Shown: in pieces, positions 1 to 9,181 of the stretch
Position numbering within the stretch: the stretch's first letter is position 1
Layout of the letters: each line of letters begins with the position of its first letter
NCBI GenBank assembly: GCA_020650975.1
Contig: JAIPMN010001526.1
Coordinates: 1-27,138, forward strand
Direction: 5' to 3'
From: Apostichopus californicus
Taxonomy: Eukaryota; Echinodermata; Holothuroidea; Aspidochirotida; Stichopodidae
DNA: 27,138 nucleotides
The notes under the pieces: generated by a model
The model's input: the letters and a program-made list of their open reading frames with translations, nothing else
What the model was told of the DNA's origin: nothing
Databases searched by the model: none
Position numbers and translations under genes: made by a program

Positions 1-751
1 CTGATAAACAGCCTCTCAAATAACCAGAGGAACTTGAAAGGAACTAAATTAGCACAATGGATACTGGTTTCCCAAGAAGTTAGCAGCATTCAAAATTGAA
101 AGAGAAATTGAAATGCAGATGGCTGTAGATCAGTCTAAACATAACAACTGGACATAATTTAGTACAAGTATTAGATTTGTAGTATTCATCTTTATGTTAA
201 AATGCTGGTTTGTTTTGTTGAGTTTCATTAACTATTTTATATTTTATATTTTCAGTTTTCATTAGTTACTTAAAAAATCCATATATATGAAAGATATTTT
301 AGGAGAGGCTAATGCAACAGTCATCATCGGCCTATATTTGAAAGCAGTTTGTGATGAAAAAATCTTTTCTCTACTTGGAATATGTCATGGTCATAATGAC
401 ACGATTCAAGACTTAAATATGTCTGCATATAACGTCATCAAGCCAATTATGTTATAATTTTTTGTTTCTATCTACTGCATTGTTCATTTGTTTACTTTTA
501 ATGGGTTTGCCAGTGCCGATTCTGAAATATTGAAATATTTTCTTTCATATTGACATTGTATTTATCAGTAACACAGTATTGTCTATGTTCTTATTGAAAC
601 GAGGAAAAGATAAACACAGGGATTGTAGAACTATTCCCTGTAGTGGACATTTGACATAGCATATTGCAACAATGGCAGCCTACTGACTTGACTTTTTGAA
701 CCATGATCTCTTCTAGAAGGATTTACTCTTAGCTATTACTCCCACACCCAT

Positions 752-764
752 CCCCCCCCCCCCC
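752..764 (+). repeat. Homopolymer C13 tract
   Basis: This is an uninterrupted run of 13 C in the upstream intron. It is the first of about ten C-tracts of 9-14 bases on the + strand of this window (see also 4545, 5134, 8244, 8292, 12231, 15320, 16465, 24236 and 26790). Confidence 0.9.
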
Positions 765-1054
765 AGACACCAAAAAGAACAAATTCCTGCTATGCAGTAG
801 AAGTGACATAATGATCACTCATTTTCAATCCTCAAGAAACATTCTACTGTCACCCTTAGTTTCCCTCAATTCAATTTCCAACACTGAGAGACATGTTTTT
901 ATGTCTGGGAATAATTTGGCAGATTAGAAACCACACAAATCTTCTAGCATATTTTAGCATATTAAAATTTGGGGCCAAAAGTTACTTATAACTTTTAATG
1001 TGTAAAATTAAGACTGTGTTGGGAAGAGAATTAACCTTGCTTTTGAAATAGCAG

Positions 1055-1107
1055 GGTTACTTAAGTTGCTTGTTGAGATAATCAACAAGGGATTACTTGA
1101 GGTAACC
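1055..1107 (+). repeat. Intronic inverted repeat / hairpin with a 5-nt loop
   Basis: The left arm (1055-1076, begins GGTTACTTAAG, ends CTTGTTGA) is complementary to the right arm (1082-1107, begins TCAACAAG, ends GAGGTAACC) across the loop GATAA. The arms match with a few bulges; the right arm is about 4 nt longer. The sequence shows only the folding potential. It could be a pre-miRNA-like stem, a decayed foldback element, or chance. Confidence 0.6.
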
Positions 1108-2514
1108 AAGTTCTCTTTTTGTACCAACTGAGGTGGCTTTTTGAGATGAGGTACACAAAATATGATATTGCTGTGGTACTGTGACTTGTCAAGTGACGTA
1201 TATTAAATATTCTATTATGCTCTGTGTGGAAGATTGGTCCCTAAATTCATGTGAGAAGTGGACATCTGTTCTGTTAATAGATTCTTCATCCTGTCACTGA
1301 ATCCTCATTAGTAATATCTGATTTACATTAGCTGGACTTTGAAAACTTCCAAAGTCCAATCACAGCATGTCAGAAAGTTTTTTTCTGTTTTTCTTCAGTT
1401 TAAAGAAAGATTTTATTTGGTATCAATCCAAACATTTTAGCAATGCACTGCAGAATGCTTTTATGTTGGTTTGTGGGATACTTTTCATTGTTTCAATGCT
1501 TGATTTCACAACTGAAGTTGTTTTGATTCCAAGTGTATTTAAACTTTGACACTGTTCTACTTTTGTGCTAGTTTCTTTTGAAAGTTCACAACTTGGCACG
1601 GTTACAGGTAAATGTACATTTAAATACAGCAGTCCACAAACTGTTGCAGGCATAAAAGATAAGATCATATTGTTTATTCTTCAGAGATGACTATAAAAAC
1701 ATCACACCCAGAGACTGGACGAATATGAATAACAGTATTTGGAATCAATTAACCTACCGGACACTGAGCATTTTGCTATTATGACAAAAATATTACATAA
1801 TTTTCAATTTTGACAAAATTATTACATAGCACAATTCATTAATCAAACAGAGTAGAAGACACACAATTAGAAATCAGCTAAAGCTTTGAAATGTTTCATG
1901 CAAAGATTTATAATCAACTGAATGTCAAAGGAATATTGAGGGTTATCAACACCTAGCCGAGGCCCACCAAAAATATTCATAGCCAAGGCTGATTTGGTAT
2001 AACAATCACAGCATGTGGATTTTGTCCTTTTATATAATTTACAAAACTCATCACCCCATAAAGCTAAACTACTTCGTTGCGGCTTGAAGAACTTCTGCAT
2101 ATTGTGTTTGTACTGAACATTACAGTTATCTTCAGTAGATGGTAGAAGGTCTTTAGTTTAGAACTGAAACACAACTTGTATATCAGTGTTTTTCTGATAG
2201 CGGGTTGGTAAAGGGGTTGCATTATCCCAGTAATGAGAATATGTCAGCAATAACCTTTGAAGGAATGTTATTTTAAGATTGTGCGTCACATTCAATTCAT
2301 AGCAATGTACTGTACTTGTAACATTTCTTTTCTCTTGCTGTTTATTCTGTTTAAATATCATTGCAACTAATTAAGGCCATTGATTACTGTAATTAAACAG
2401 ATCAAAGGTCTTTGTTCTGGTCATGAACAAAACAAAACAAGACATAATTTTCATTGTCCAGTTATTTTCATTACTTCTTGTTCTAATTTTACATATCCCA
2501 CTTTTCTTGAACAG

Positions 2515-2580
2515 AATGACTCTGGCCAAAGCATTTGTGGACATAATCAACAGATATTCACTGTAACTGGATACTACAAG
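2515..2580 (+). CDS. Receptor guanylate cyclase exon: start of kinase-homology domain, glycine-loop region (22 codons)
   Basis: This is an internal exon of a membrane guanylate cyclase of the natriuretic-peptide-receptor family, which converts GTP to cGMP when an extracellular peptide binds. It encodes 22 residues ending QIFTVTGYYK. They align with the vertebrate NPR segment ending QIFANTGHFK or QVFAKTAYYK, just before the VAIK lysine strand. The acceptor is a pyrimidine-rich tract ending ACAG at 2514. The donor is AAG|GTACAG at 2581, which is weaker than consensus. The exon is 66 nt, phase 0 at both ends, and continues in frame into the exon at 4317. The glycine-loop part (SGQSICGHNQ) is about two residues shorter than in human NPRs by my alignment from memory. 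In this family the domain is a pseudokinase that binds ATP and couples ligand binding to the cyclase domain. The short length makes the exon alone weak evidence; its position and the match at the junction support it. Confidence 0.8.
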
Positions 2581-4316
2581 GTACAGTATACTGTAAACTG
2601 TTTAAGTTTTCATGCCTCTGCACTTGTGACTCGATCTGAACATTTGGTAATATTGTAAGGTGCACAAAAGTATGAATCCAATCTGAGTTTCCCTACAACA
2701 ACCCTTGTCATTCCTTTTGTGAACTTAATGAATCTAATAACAATGGCAGTTGTGTATTTCTGTTTGATGGTCTCATACTCACTAGTTTTGATTACAATAT
2801 CATTGTTATGCTGGTTGGTAATTCATAGATCATTGGATGTCAACAGATCCCTATGAAAATCATTGATGAAACTCTTACGTTATGTGAAGACTTCCCTTGG
2901 TATACACTAGGACTCTTACCATGTAATTCGTGGATGTATATGCTTGGCATGATTGTATATGAGTCTTCTTGTTACATCGCCTTCCGATTTTGAATCAAAT
3001 GGTAAAAAGTACATGTTCAGGACTTCATAATGTGTAGTTTAAAACTTGATGAAGTTGTGCAAAATGTGGGATATCAGAAGCTTCTATCTTAGTTGAATAA
3101 TTAGAAATATGAATTTTGGTTTTGATACCATAATTGGAGACTTAAAAGATTTTTTTCCAAATCAAGCAGTTACAATTTCAAAGTTTTTAGAACTTCCAGC
3201 AGTTCATGTAGTCTTAAACTTTATGTATTAGTATAATTAGCATGAAAAGATATGCATTATCAAATAATGTAAGTGACTACATATATCTTGAGAACATCAT
3301 TGATGTTATATTTCTAGATTCTCGATTGAAAGTTACTTCTGAGAGTCTTTCAGTGACCCACATCTATAGCTAAGGTTCTGAAATGTAAATTGGATATTAA
3401 TTTAATTTCATTCCTGCCTCCGTCCAATGGAGAAGAAACGACGCACATTAACCACTCCATTATTCAAGGAAGCCACATCAGATTTGATGACAGTGATAAA
3501 AAGAAGAAGTTGTATGCAAGTTCCTCCATCTAACTAACATAAACTAAGAATTCAGTTCTCATGTATAATTCCTGTACTATGACTTTATTTAATAAACAAA
3601 GTATCAATCATAATTTTGACATCAGAGATACACAGTAGCAACTTATCAAAGTTTTATTTTGACAAACATATTTCTATCACTATCACAGTATAGCTTGTAT
3701 TTTATTCTAAGGTTTCACTTGTTTCGACAGACTATTCTGTACATGTTTTGTGTGTTTGTGTGTGTATGACTTGTTTTTTTAGTTTCATAGAGATATTGTT
3801 ATTCCATTATGAGTCCACCAACATTCAACATGGAATCAATAGTGACACCATATTTGCTGAAATTTCACATTTATATTACAATTTAATACACAGTTTTATA
3901 GCAGCAACTCATTTGAATTTTTTTGTTCATACCTAGAGTAATATATGCATGACATTCCATATTTTGTGAAAATCTTTGTATTCACAAGCTTACCATGGCA
4001 ACATACAACGAATAAAATAGTCATGCCTAAATTTTAATACCATGAAGTGATGAATGCTTTTTTTTGGGCCCCTTTGGAAAGTGTTTTTGTAAAGATCATT
4101 TAATCTTTTTCAATTTTCACAGATGTAATATAACATGCATTCTATGAATTTGACTAAACTATGGCTATGGTTATTGAACAGATGAAGATGTCTTTATATA
4201 ACAGGTTTTGAATTATTATTTTGAATAATCATGCCATTAAACTGTGGCCACCCTGTTTTGGGCCTTGCATGTTATCCTGTGCCTGTTTCTGATCGTGATT
4301 TCTTTTCTCTTCTCAG
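2581..4316 (+). other. Intron between kinase-homology exons (1736 nt)
   Basis: This is a phase-0 intron with GT at 2581 and AG at 4315-4316. The 3' end is typical: a possible branch-site CTGAT near 4289, then TTTCTTTTCTCTTCTCAG. The 14-bp palindrome TACAGTATACTGTA (2582-2595) overlaps the donor. The rest is AT-rich without coding signal; the 62-codon open frame near 3748 starts in a short TG-rich tract and resembles nothing I know. Confidence 0.85.
2582..2595. repeat. 14-bp perfect palindrome over the 5' splice site
   Basis: TACAGTATACTGTA is its own reverse complement and begins at the second base of the donor GTACAG. In RNA it could form a TACAG/CTGTA stem with a 4-nt loop that covers the donor. 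Any role in splicing is inference. Confidence 0.6.
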
Positions 4317-4394
4317 GGTAATGTTGTCGCGATCAAAAAGTTGGAGAGAGATCGAATTGATTTAACAAGACAAGTCCTAATGGAGATGAAAGCG
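4317..4394 (+). CDS. Receptor guanylate cyclase exon: VAIK-lysine strand and helix C of the kinase-homology domain (26 codons)
   Basis: This 78-nt exon encodes 26 residues. They begin GNVVAIKKLERDRIDLTR and end with a helix-C-like VLMEMKA. The match to NPR-B (GNVVAIKHVNKKRIELTR, VLFELKH) is close and colinear, with the same 26-residue length. The lysine of VAIK, which contacts ATP in kinases and is kept in NPR pseudokinases, is present, as is a glutamate in the helix-C segment. The acceptor is TTCTCTTCTCAG (to 4316) and the donor is GCG|GTAAGT, a consensus site. Both ends are phase 0, so skipping this exon would keep the reading frame but delete the lysine strand. I recognise the receptor guanylate cyclase family with high confidence, but cannot tell which paralogue (NPR-like or an echinoderm egg-peptide receptor) from this fragment. 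Confidence 0.95.
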
Positions 4395-4544
4395 GTAAGT
4401 TATTTCATTTGCGTAAGTCGTCGTTGTTCAACCAGATTCAGTCCACACGAGATTGCAAGCTATAAATCAAGTATGCTTAGGACATGCTTAGACTTCTCTT
4501 TGGCATGAAAGTGGCAGCCATTCTCACAACTTTCTAAAAGAAAT

Positions 4545-4571
4545 CCCCCCCCCCCCCCAAAAAAAAAAAAA
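4545..4571 (+). repeat. Composite homopolymer C14-A13
   Basis: Fourteen C are followed directly by thirteen A. It may be an A-tail remnant beside a C-tract, or two adjacent slippage tracts. No retroelement body or target-site duplication was recognised beside it. Confidence 0.85.
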
Positions 4572-5133
4572 TTCATCTTGAATGCTTGCAAGCAGTTGTT
4601 CAATATGGGAAGGAAGTTCATATTTAACCAGTGCAGATCCAGAGTGTGAATAAGATATTGTACAGTAGCTTTTCATCCTGCATTTAGATACACATATTAC
4701 TTTAAAGTTGCTGTGAAGTGATACTGTTTGATTGCTGCAAACATGATCTCATACCTTACTGCAAGATCCTTCTAAAAAAATGAAGATGCCCTGTCGGCAA
4801 AAGAAAGGCACAAAATACAGGTAGAGTTTATGTGCAGGTAACTATGAAATCATATCAAGGACAAATCCCATGAGATGTTCCTTATTCGTATTTTTCTTTC
4901 TTGATTTATTAATTCATAATTTACCGATGTGAGGATTTATCCTGAGAGGTACAGTGGTAAAGTTGATACCCAATGAAATCTTGTGATTGAATCTCAGCTG
5001 CTGGCCATAATATATGAGATCTGGTACTCATGGTTATATGTATCAAAGAAATCTTTACTGCCAATAAGGGCCTCTTGTAAAGGTGTTGTACTGAAAGTCA
5101 GATGGGAAAGATGGAAAACTTTTGAAGTCACCA

Positions 5134-5146
5134 CCCCCCCCCCCCC
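5134..5146 (+). repeat. Homopolymer C13 tract
   Basis: This is an uninterrupted run of 13 C in the 4.7 kb intron. It creates a proline run in the chance open frame around it. Confidence 0.9.
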
Positions 5147-5247
5147 AAATCAATCAGTGATGAACATATGCAACAATGCAGGTATTTTGGCAGCCATTTG
5201 GGACAATTCTCTGATGATAAAACCTCTCCATACTGCCCTTGGGAAGC

Positions 5248-5361
5248 ATGTGTCAAAGCATTCATACTGACAGTATGAACAGTTCCTAGAACCTCTATCC
5301 TACAGAAGCAAGATATTTATGAACATCTCATACTGTCAGTATAAATCCTTTGAGACATATG
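5248..5361 (+). repeat. Intronic foldback (long imperfect inverted repeat)
   Basis: The left arm (about 5248-5281, containing TCAAAGCATTCATACTGACA) and the right arm (about 5327-5361, containing TCATACTGTCAGTATAAATC then CTTTGAGACATATG) are reverse complements over roughly 30-35 nt with a few mismatches and a bulge. They are separated by about 45 nt. Each arm also has an inner palindrome: CATACTG/CAGTATG at 5263-5277, and ATACTG/CAGTAT at 5330-5342. This may be a decayed foldback transposon or a hairpin-forming RNA. There is no sequence match that I can name. Confidence 0.65.
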
Positions 5362-6625
5362 ACAAGAAAGCACTCTTTCCAAAAACAAAAAAAAAGTGTC
5401 CCAACTGGTGCTCTTTGACCTCATTCTTGCAATCTGCGAATATTAATCATAACAACATATTATATTAGTAATCATGTTACAAAACTAGATGACTATTTTG
5501 TTTATTATGATTTTCAAACACTCGGAAGTCCTTTCTCTGTTTTCTCCGGTACTTTGTCTGTGTTCTCCAAAGTATCAGAAACTAAATGCATGTTTCATCC
5601 AAACAGTATTTCTTTCTGAATTGCTTCTTGTATACATGTCCGAGAAATATTTCTCAGTGTTAGTTCTAAAGTCAACGTGAGTGTGTGTGTGTCAGGGTTT
5701 TAGTTGTTTATCTGTAACATGAACAAATCAACATGACATCTCAAGATAGCCACCACCTCATCATATTGGTGAGGATCTGGTGTGGGCTTCAGCACTCCTG
5801 GTTATAATTACATAGTGAAATGATTTTTGTTACTTTTCTATGAACGACTAATTGAGAAGCAGTTGCATGCCACACAATATCTGTGTTATTGACTAATTTC
5901 ACACACTATACTACACAATCTGTATGTTCTTCTTGACTTTTGCAAACAATATAATGCTTGTAATAATTGCCGCTGAAAGTAAAAATCAATATTTGCTCTC
6001 GCGTTACCTGGTGTGCTTTTACAAATGCATTAGATATTTTTTAATTTTTCCCCCATTTTGTTAAAAAAATGTCAGTCATTAATGAAAGTAGTGTAGTCTA
6101 GTTGTGATAATAATCCCTCTATGTCAACTGCACGCTCTTTATACTTGTTGCAATAATTCATCTGCCCCAAGTCATCTCAGATGTGCTGATATGCGGAATT
6201 TCCAAAATCTTGTGCGGCATGAAAGAAAAAGTTTGTGTGCGTTTGATTAGTGTGTCAATTTGTACGATGTGTGTTGTTGATGCAGTTTCCCAAAAAATGC
6301 AAATTACTGTAACAACTTGCCAGGTGGACTTTCTCTGTGCACCTAGATTCCCTTTAATTAGTTCCTATTTACTCTCTTCATGGAATACAATCCATCCTTT
6401 AATTTTGTCATCTGCCATCCTCCTTTTGTCAAAATGTGTCTCAGGGCTTCAGTTTCTTTCGCTAAATGTGTTTTCTTTAATTGTTCTTTGGCCCCAAGCG
6501 ACCCGTACGTGCGGTTACCAGAGGTGAATGAAATGGTATTTGCTCATTGCAGACCAATATTCCCTCAGCAAGTATATTGCATTCTGATTTACATTTGGTG
6601 ACTTTGTGGATCTTATATCCAAGAT

Positions 6626-6931
6626 AAATAGATTTATAGTATTGCCCTCGTCACGACCACTGCATTATCACCATGAACCCTTTTAAAGGGTGACTATATA
6701 GGTATCAGACTTAAGTCTTGATATGTTAAATAGATTTATTGTATTGCCCTCCTCAAACCACTGCATTATCACCATGAACCCTTTTAAAGGGTGACTATAT
6801 AGGTATCAGACTTAAGTCTTGATATGTTAAATAGATTTATTGTATTGCCCTCCTCAAACCACTGCATTATCACCATGAACCCTTTTAAAGGGTAACTATT
6901 TATAGGTATAAGACTTTAGTCTTGATATGTT
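6626..6931 (+). repeat. Tandem repeat, three copies of about 101 bp, with palindromes
   Basis: Copies start at 6626, 6728 and 6829, each opening AAATAGATTTAT and ending CTTGATATGTT. Spacings are 102 and 101. The first differs at CTCGTCACGACC against CTCCTCAAACC; the third has changes near its end. Each unit carries the near-palindrome CCCTTTTAAAGGG. The first two units also carry the perfect 12-bp palindrome AGACTTAAGTCT, which is broken (AGACTTTAGTCT) in the third. High identity between the first two copies suggests a recent duplication. No coding role is visible. Confidence 0.95.
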
Positions 6932-7680
6932 CAAGAAAAAAAGGGGGAAAGAAATTAGTTCTAGTAATGTTTCAATATGGATATAGGGGTTTTTGAGATA
7001 CTCACCTTTAAAATATGCTAAATGTCTGGAATCCTTCTTTAAGCCTTCAGAAGTGATGATGTTGTTGACTCGGTATTGCAGGCCTAAATGTTAATGTTAT
7101 TCCATTGTTTTAAAAATTCTATTAACTCAACCCAAACATGTTCTTAGCACCCTTGGATGACTTTCCAACACCATTTGTCCTTCACAAAATTTGTATTAAG
7201 GTATTGTAAACTTGTCATTTTGAGGCCATAAAAAGTTTTATGTTTCCAATGTTGAGTTTTGTGTTTCATCCGAGTGAGATACTGATCGCCTAACGGTCTG
7301 TATATTAGACTTTATAGCCCAGTCACTTGAGTTGATTACCATTGTTCGTTTAAAGGAGCTTTTCTCAAAATTAAAAGTCTTAGAAATACAACTAGGACTG
7401 ATGGCAATATGTTGTAATGGTCTACAAAATATCAAATTTAATTTTGTGTTATCTTTAGAGTGATTTGTGAATGTTTTTTTTTTTTAAAAACATGTTAATT
7501 TAGTATGCAAGTCAACAAAATTTCATCCTTACTTATATAATCCACTCTTAACTGAGTAGGGCATTCTCATTATCATTTGAGTTGATATGTGAAAACCTTC
7601 ATTAATTGGCTTGATATGATATTTACACATATTCTCGTGTACAGGTCTGTCTCCTCACATTTTGCTTCATAACATTTGTT

Positions 7681-7745
7681 ATCTACTTTACTTTAAATCT
7701 ACTAACTTTATCTACTTACTTTATCTACTTCCTATATCTACTTGA
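7681..7745 (+). repeat. Degenerate short tandem repeat, ATCTACT core
   Basis: Five ATCTACT cores start at 7681, 7697, 7710, 7723 and 7736, so the spacing is 16 and then 13, 13 and 13. This is a simple minisatellite-like repeat inside the intron. Confidence 0.8.
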
Positions 7746-8243
7746 GTTCCAATTCTAGGATAGCATACATGTGTGAAGATAGAGGTAACACTTGAAGTGT
7801 GTGGGTTCAAATCAAATTGACTATTGAAGAAATGTCCATTGCCATTGAGCAATTAAATACTGTTTTTGAAAGCTTGATGTATCAATCAACTCTTTGAAAT
7901 CTGTAGTCTTGAGCCTCCCGCCTGGGAAGATCTGCCAGAAAAGAACGTTGCAAGTCTCTAAGGGATCAACCTGACACATTCCAGTTTTTCTGTATGGAAA
8001 AGTAATCAATAACTTTAACCCTACAAATGTCAGTGCATGACGGGCACATCTCACCATTCATAACATCATAGGCAATGGGATCATTAGATACAGGGGGGCC
8101 TACTGTTACCTAGCATTTATTGCCAAAGAGGCAGAGTTGGTCACACTATACTGCATTCTTCCACACCATGGCCAGGATAAACTGAGAGTAAATATTCACC
8201 AGAGAATACTCCAGCAGCTGGGAGATTTCATTTCCCAACCTTT

Positions 8244-8305
8244 CCCCCCCCCCCCTCTTTATATTTCTTACTTTTTCTGTTCCTAACCCATCCCCCCCCC
8301 CCCCC
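8244..8305 (+). repeat. Paired C-tracts (C12 and C14)
   Basis: Runs of 12 C (8244-8255) and 14 C (8292-8305) are separated by a pyrimidine-rich stretch. No duplicated flank is evident beyond the C-runs. Confidence 0.9.
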
Positions 8306-8504
8306 TGTGATTTATTTGTATGAGAATGCAAGATGGATGCGGCTATTCAGTACTTATTCTCAGTTTGAAGACACCACCTGCCTCTTGGTAACAGAATATC
8401 AAATGGTATAAAATTACTCGTTAAGAGTTTTTTCTCTGATACTGTATTTGTTTCAAACTTCAATCAAGATTGCAAAAGTTATTGTCTGAGATGACTGCAT
8501 TGAT

Positions 8505-8562
8505 TTTCTTCTTCTTTTTTCGTCCTCCTCCATCATTCTCCTTCTCTTTTCTCTTTTCTCTT
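8505..8562 (+). repeat. Pyrimidine-rich tract
   Basis: This is nearly pure C/T (TTTTCTTCTTC..., TCCTTCTCTTTTCTC...). It resembles a long polypyrimidine tract, but no AG acceptor with a conserved exon follows directly. Confidence 0.7.
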
Positions 8563-8594
8563 AATATCTTGTTTAAAAATGTATCGATATTGAA

Positions 8595-8616
8595 TGACAC
8601 ATTAAATAATGTGTCA
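8595..8616 (+). repeat. Perfect 9-bp stem hairpin
   Basis: TGACACATT and AATGTGTCA are exact reverse complements around the loop AAAT. This is a simple intronic hairpin with no flanking gene end, so it is not called a terminator. Confidence 0.8.
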
Positions 8617-8735
8617 AAAATACCAAAATGATCTAGATACATTAAAGTACATTGACAGTACAGGTTTTTTATGAAACAGTGTAAAAGCAGTATAGTCAGA
8701 TTTTAACACTAGTCTCTTTCTTCTTCAGAGCTGGC

Positions 8736-8762
8736 GGGAATAGGGGAATGGGGGGAGGGGGG
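8736..8762 (+). other. Canonical G-quadruplex motif
   Basis: G-runs of 3, 4, 6 and 6 are separated by loops of 4, 3 and 1 nt. It follows an acceptor-like TTTCTTCTTCAG (8717-8728). It lies about 310 bp before the exon at 9077. Folding is predicted from pattern only. Confidence 0.75.
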
Positions 8763-9076
8763 AGAGTTCTGCTTGCAAACACTGGTTTAATTACTATGTG
8801 TTTCAAGATCTACAGCCTCCATGGATGTGCATGGATGGCATAGCTAAAACACTCTGTTTTATCACAAAAACCAAGCATGATTCCCCTGTTTGAAGGAAAG
8901 CTGCTGAATACCACTAGTTGGCAAGAGTTGTGTGCTTATAACTTTATCACAATGTTGTTAGTACAATAACTGAATCTTGTTGATCATTTTAGTAAACACC
9001 TAGGGTTAATTTAATGTACTAATGTTCATTCTCTTTGTGATATATCTCTCATGGGTAATTTTTCTCCCCTCCACAG

Positions 9077-9181
9077 ATGAGAGAGATTCAACATGACCAT
9101 GTGACTAAATTTGTCGGCTGCTGTGGGGATGCCCCGAACATCAGTATCCTCACAGAGTATTGCCCGAAAGGCAGTCTGCAG
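9077..9181 (+). CDS. Receptor guanylate cyclase exon: kinase-homology domain up to the hinge motif (35 codons)
   Basis: This 105-nt exon encodes 35 residues that begin [14 protein letters not shown] and end [12 protein letters not shown]. Human NPR-A and NPR-B have MRDVQ..HLTRF.GAC..PPNIC followed by TEYCPRGSLQ, with the same 35-residue spacing, so the family call is firm. The segment covers the loop after helix C, the strands around the gatekeeper and the hinge of the pseudokinase domain. The acceptor is CCCCTCCACAG (to 9076) and the donor is CAG|GTAGGT at 9182; both ends are phase 0. The next family exon should start with the D-[IV]-L after GSLQ; I could not find it in the remaining 18 kb. 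A small oddity is GCCGDAPN in place of the usual GAC.DPPN. Confidence 0.97.

Larger units (their letters stand above)
1..2514 (+). other. 3' part of an upstream intron of the receptor guanylate cyclase gene
   Basis: No convincing exon is visible here. The stretch is AT-rich with stops in all frames. It should be intron because the exon at 2515 starts in the middle of a kinase-homology domain, so earlier exons must lie further left. It ends in a pyrimidine-rich tract and the acceptor TTGAACAG (2507-2514). It also holds a 13-C run (752-764), a strong hairpin (1055-1107), a small hairpin (1333-1358, stem TGGACTTTG/CAAAGTCCA) and a short direct repeat of a TGACAAAA..ATTACATA motif at 1782 and 1811. 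The intron assignment is inference from the gene model. Confidence 0.6.
4395..9076 (+). other. Intron between kinase-homology exons (4682 nt)
   Basis: This phase-0 intron runs from GTAAGT at 4395 to CTCCCCTCCACAG at 9076. It holds a C14-A13 composite tract (4545-4571), C13 at 5134, a long imperfect foldback (about 5248-5361), a triplicated 101-bp repeat (6626-6931), a 13-bp short tandem repeat (7681-7745), paired C-tracts (8244 and 8292), a hairpin (8595-8616) and a G-quadruplex motif (8736-8762). I see no exon; the open frames of 60-114 codons here lack homology or splice context. Confidence 0.85.

Noticed and set aside
86-124. Possible small exon reading FKIEREIEMQMA, like the juxtamembrane RK-KLE-EL segment of NPRs
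   Set aside because: The acceptor (TTAGCAG) has a poor pyrimidine tract, the donor (GTAGAT) is weak, and the expected tryptophan motif does not follow. Twelve residues are too few to claim.
6183-6527. 114-codon open frame on the + strand
   Set aside because: No homology recognised, low-complexity hydrophobic composition, no splice context, and it lies inside a well-defined intron.
6626-6931. Considered as a CRISPR-like array
   Set aside because: Three direct copies of a ~101-bp unit with no unique spacers, in a eukaryotic intron; it is a minisatellite.
7801-7814. GTGGGTTCAAATC, resembling a tRNA B box
   Set aside because: No paired acceptor or D arm upstream, so there is no tRNA gene.
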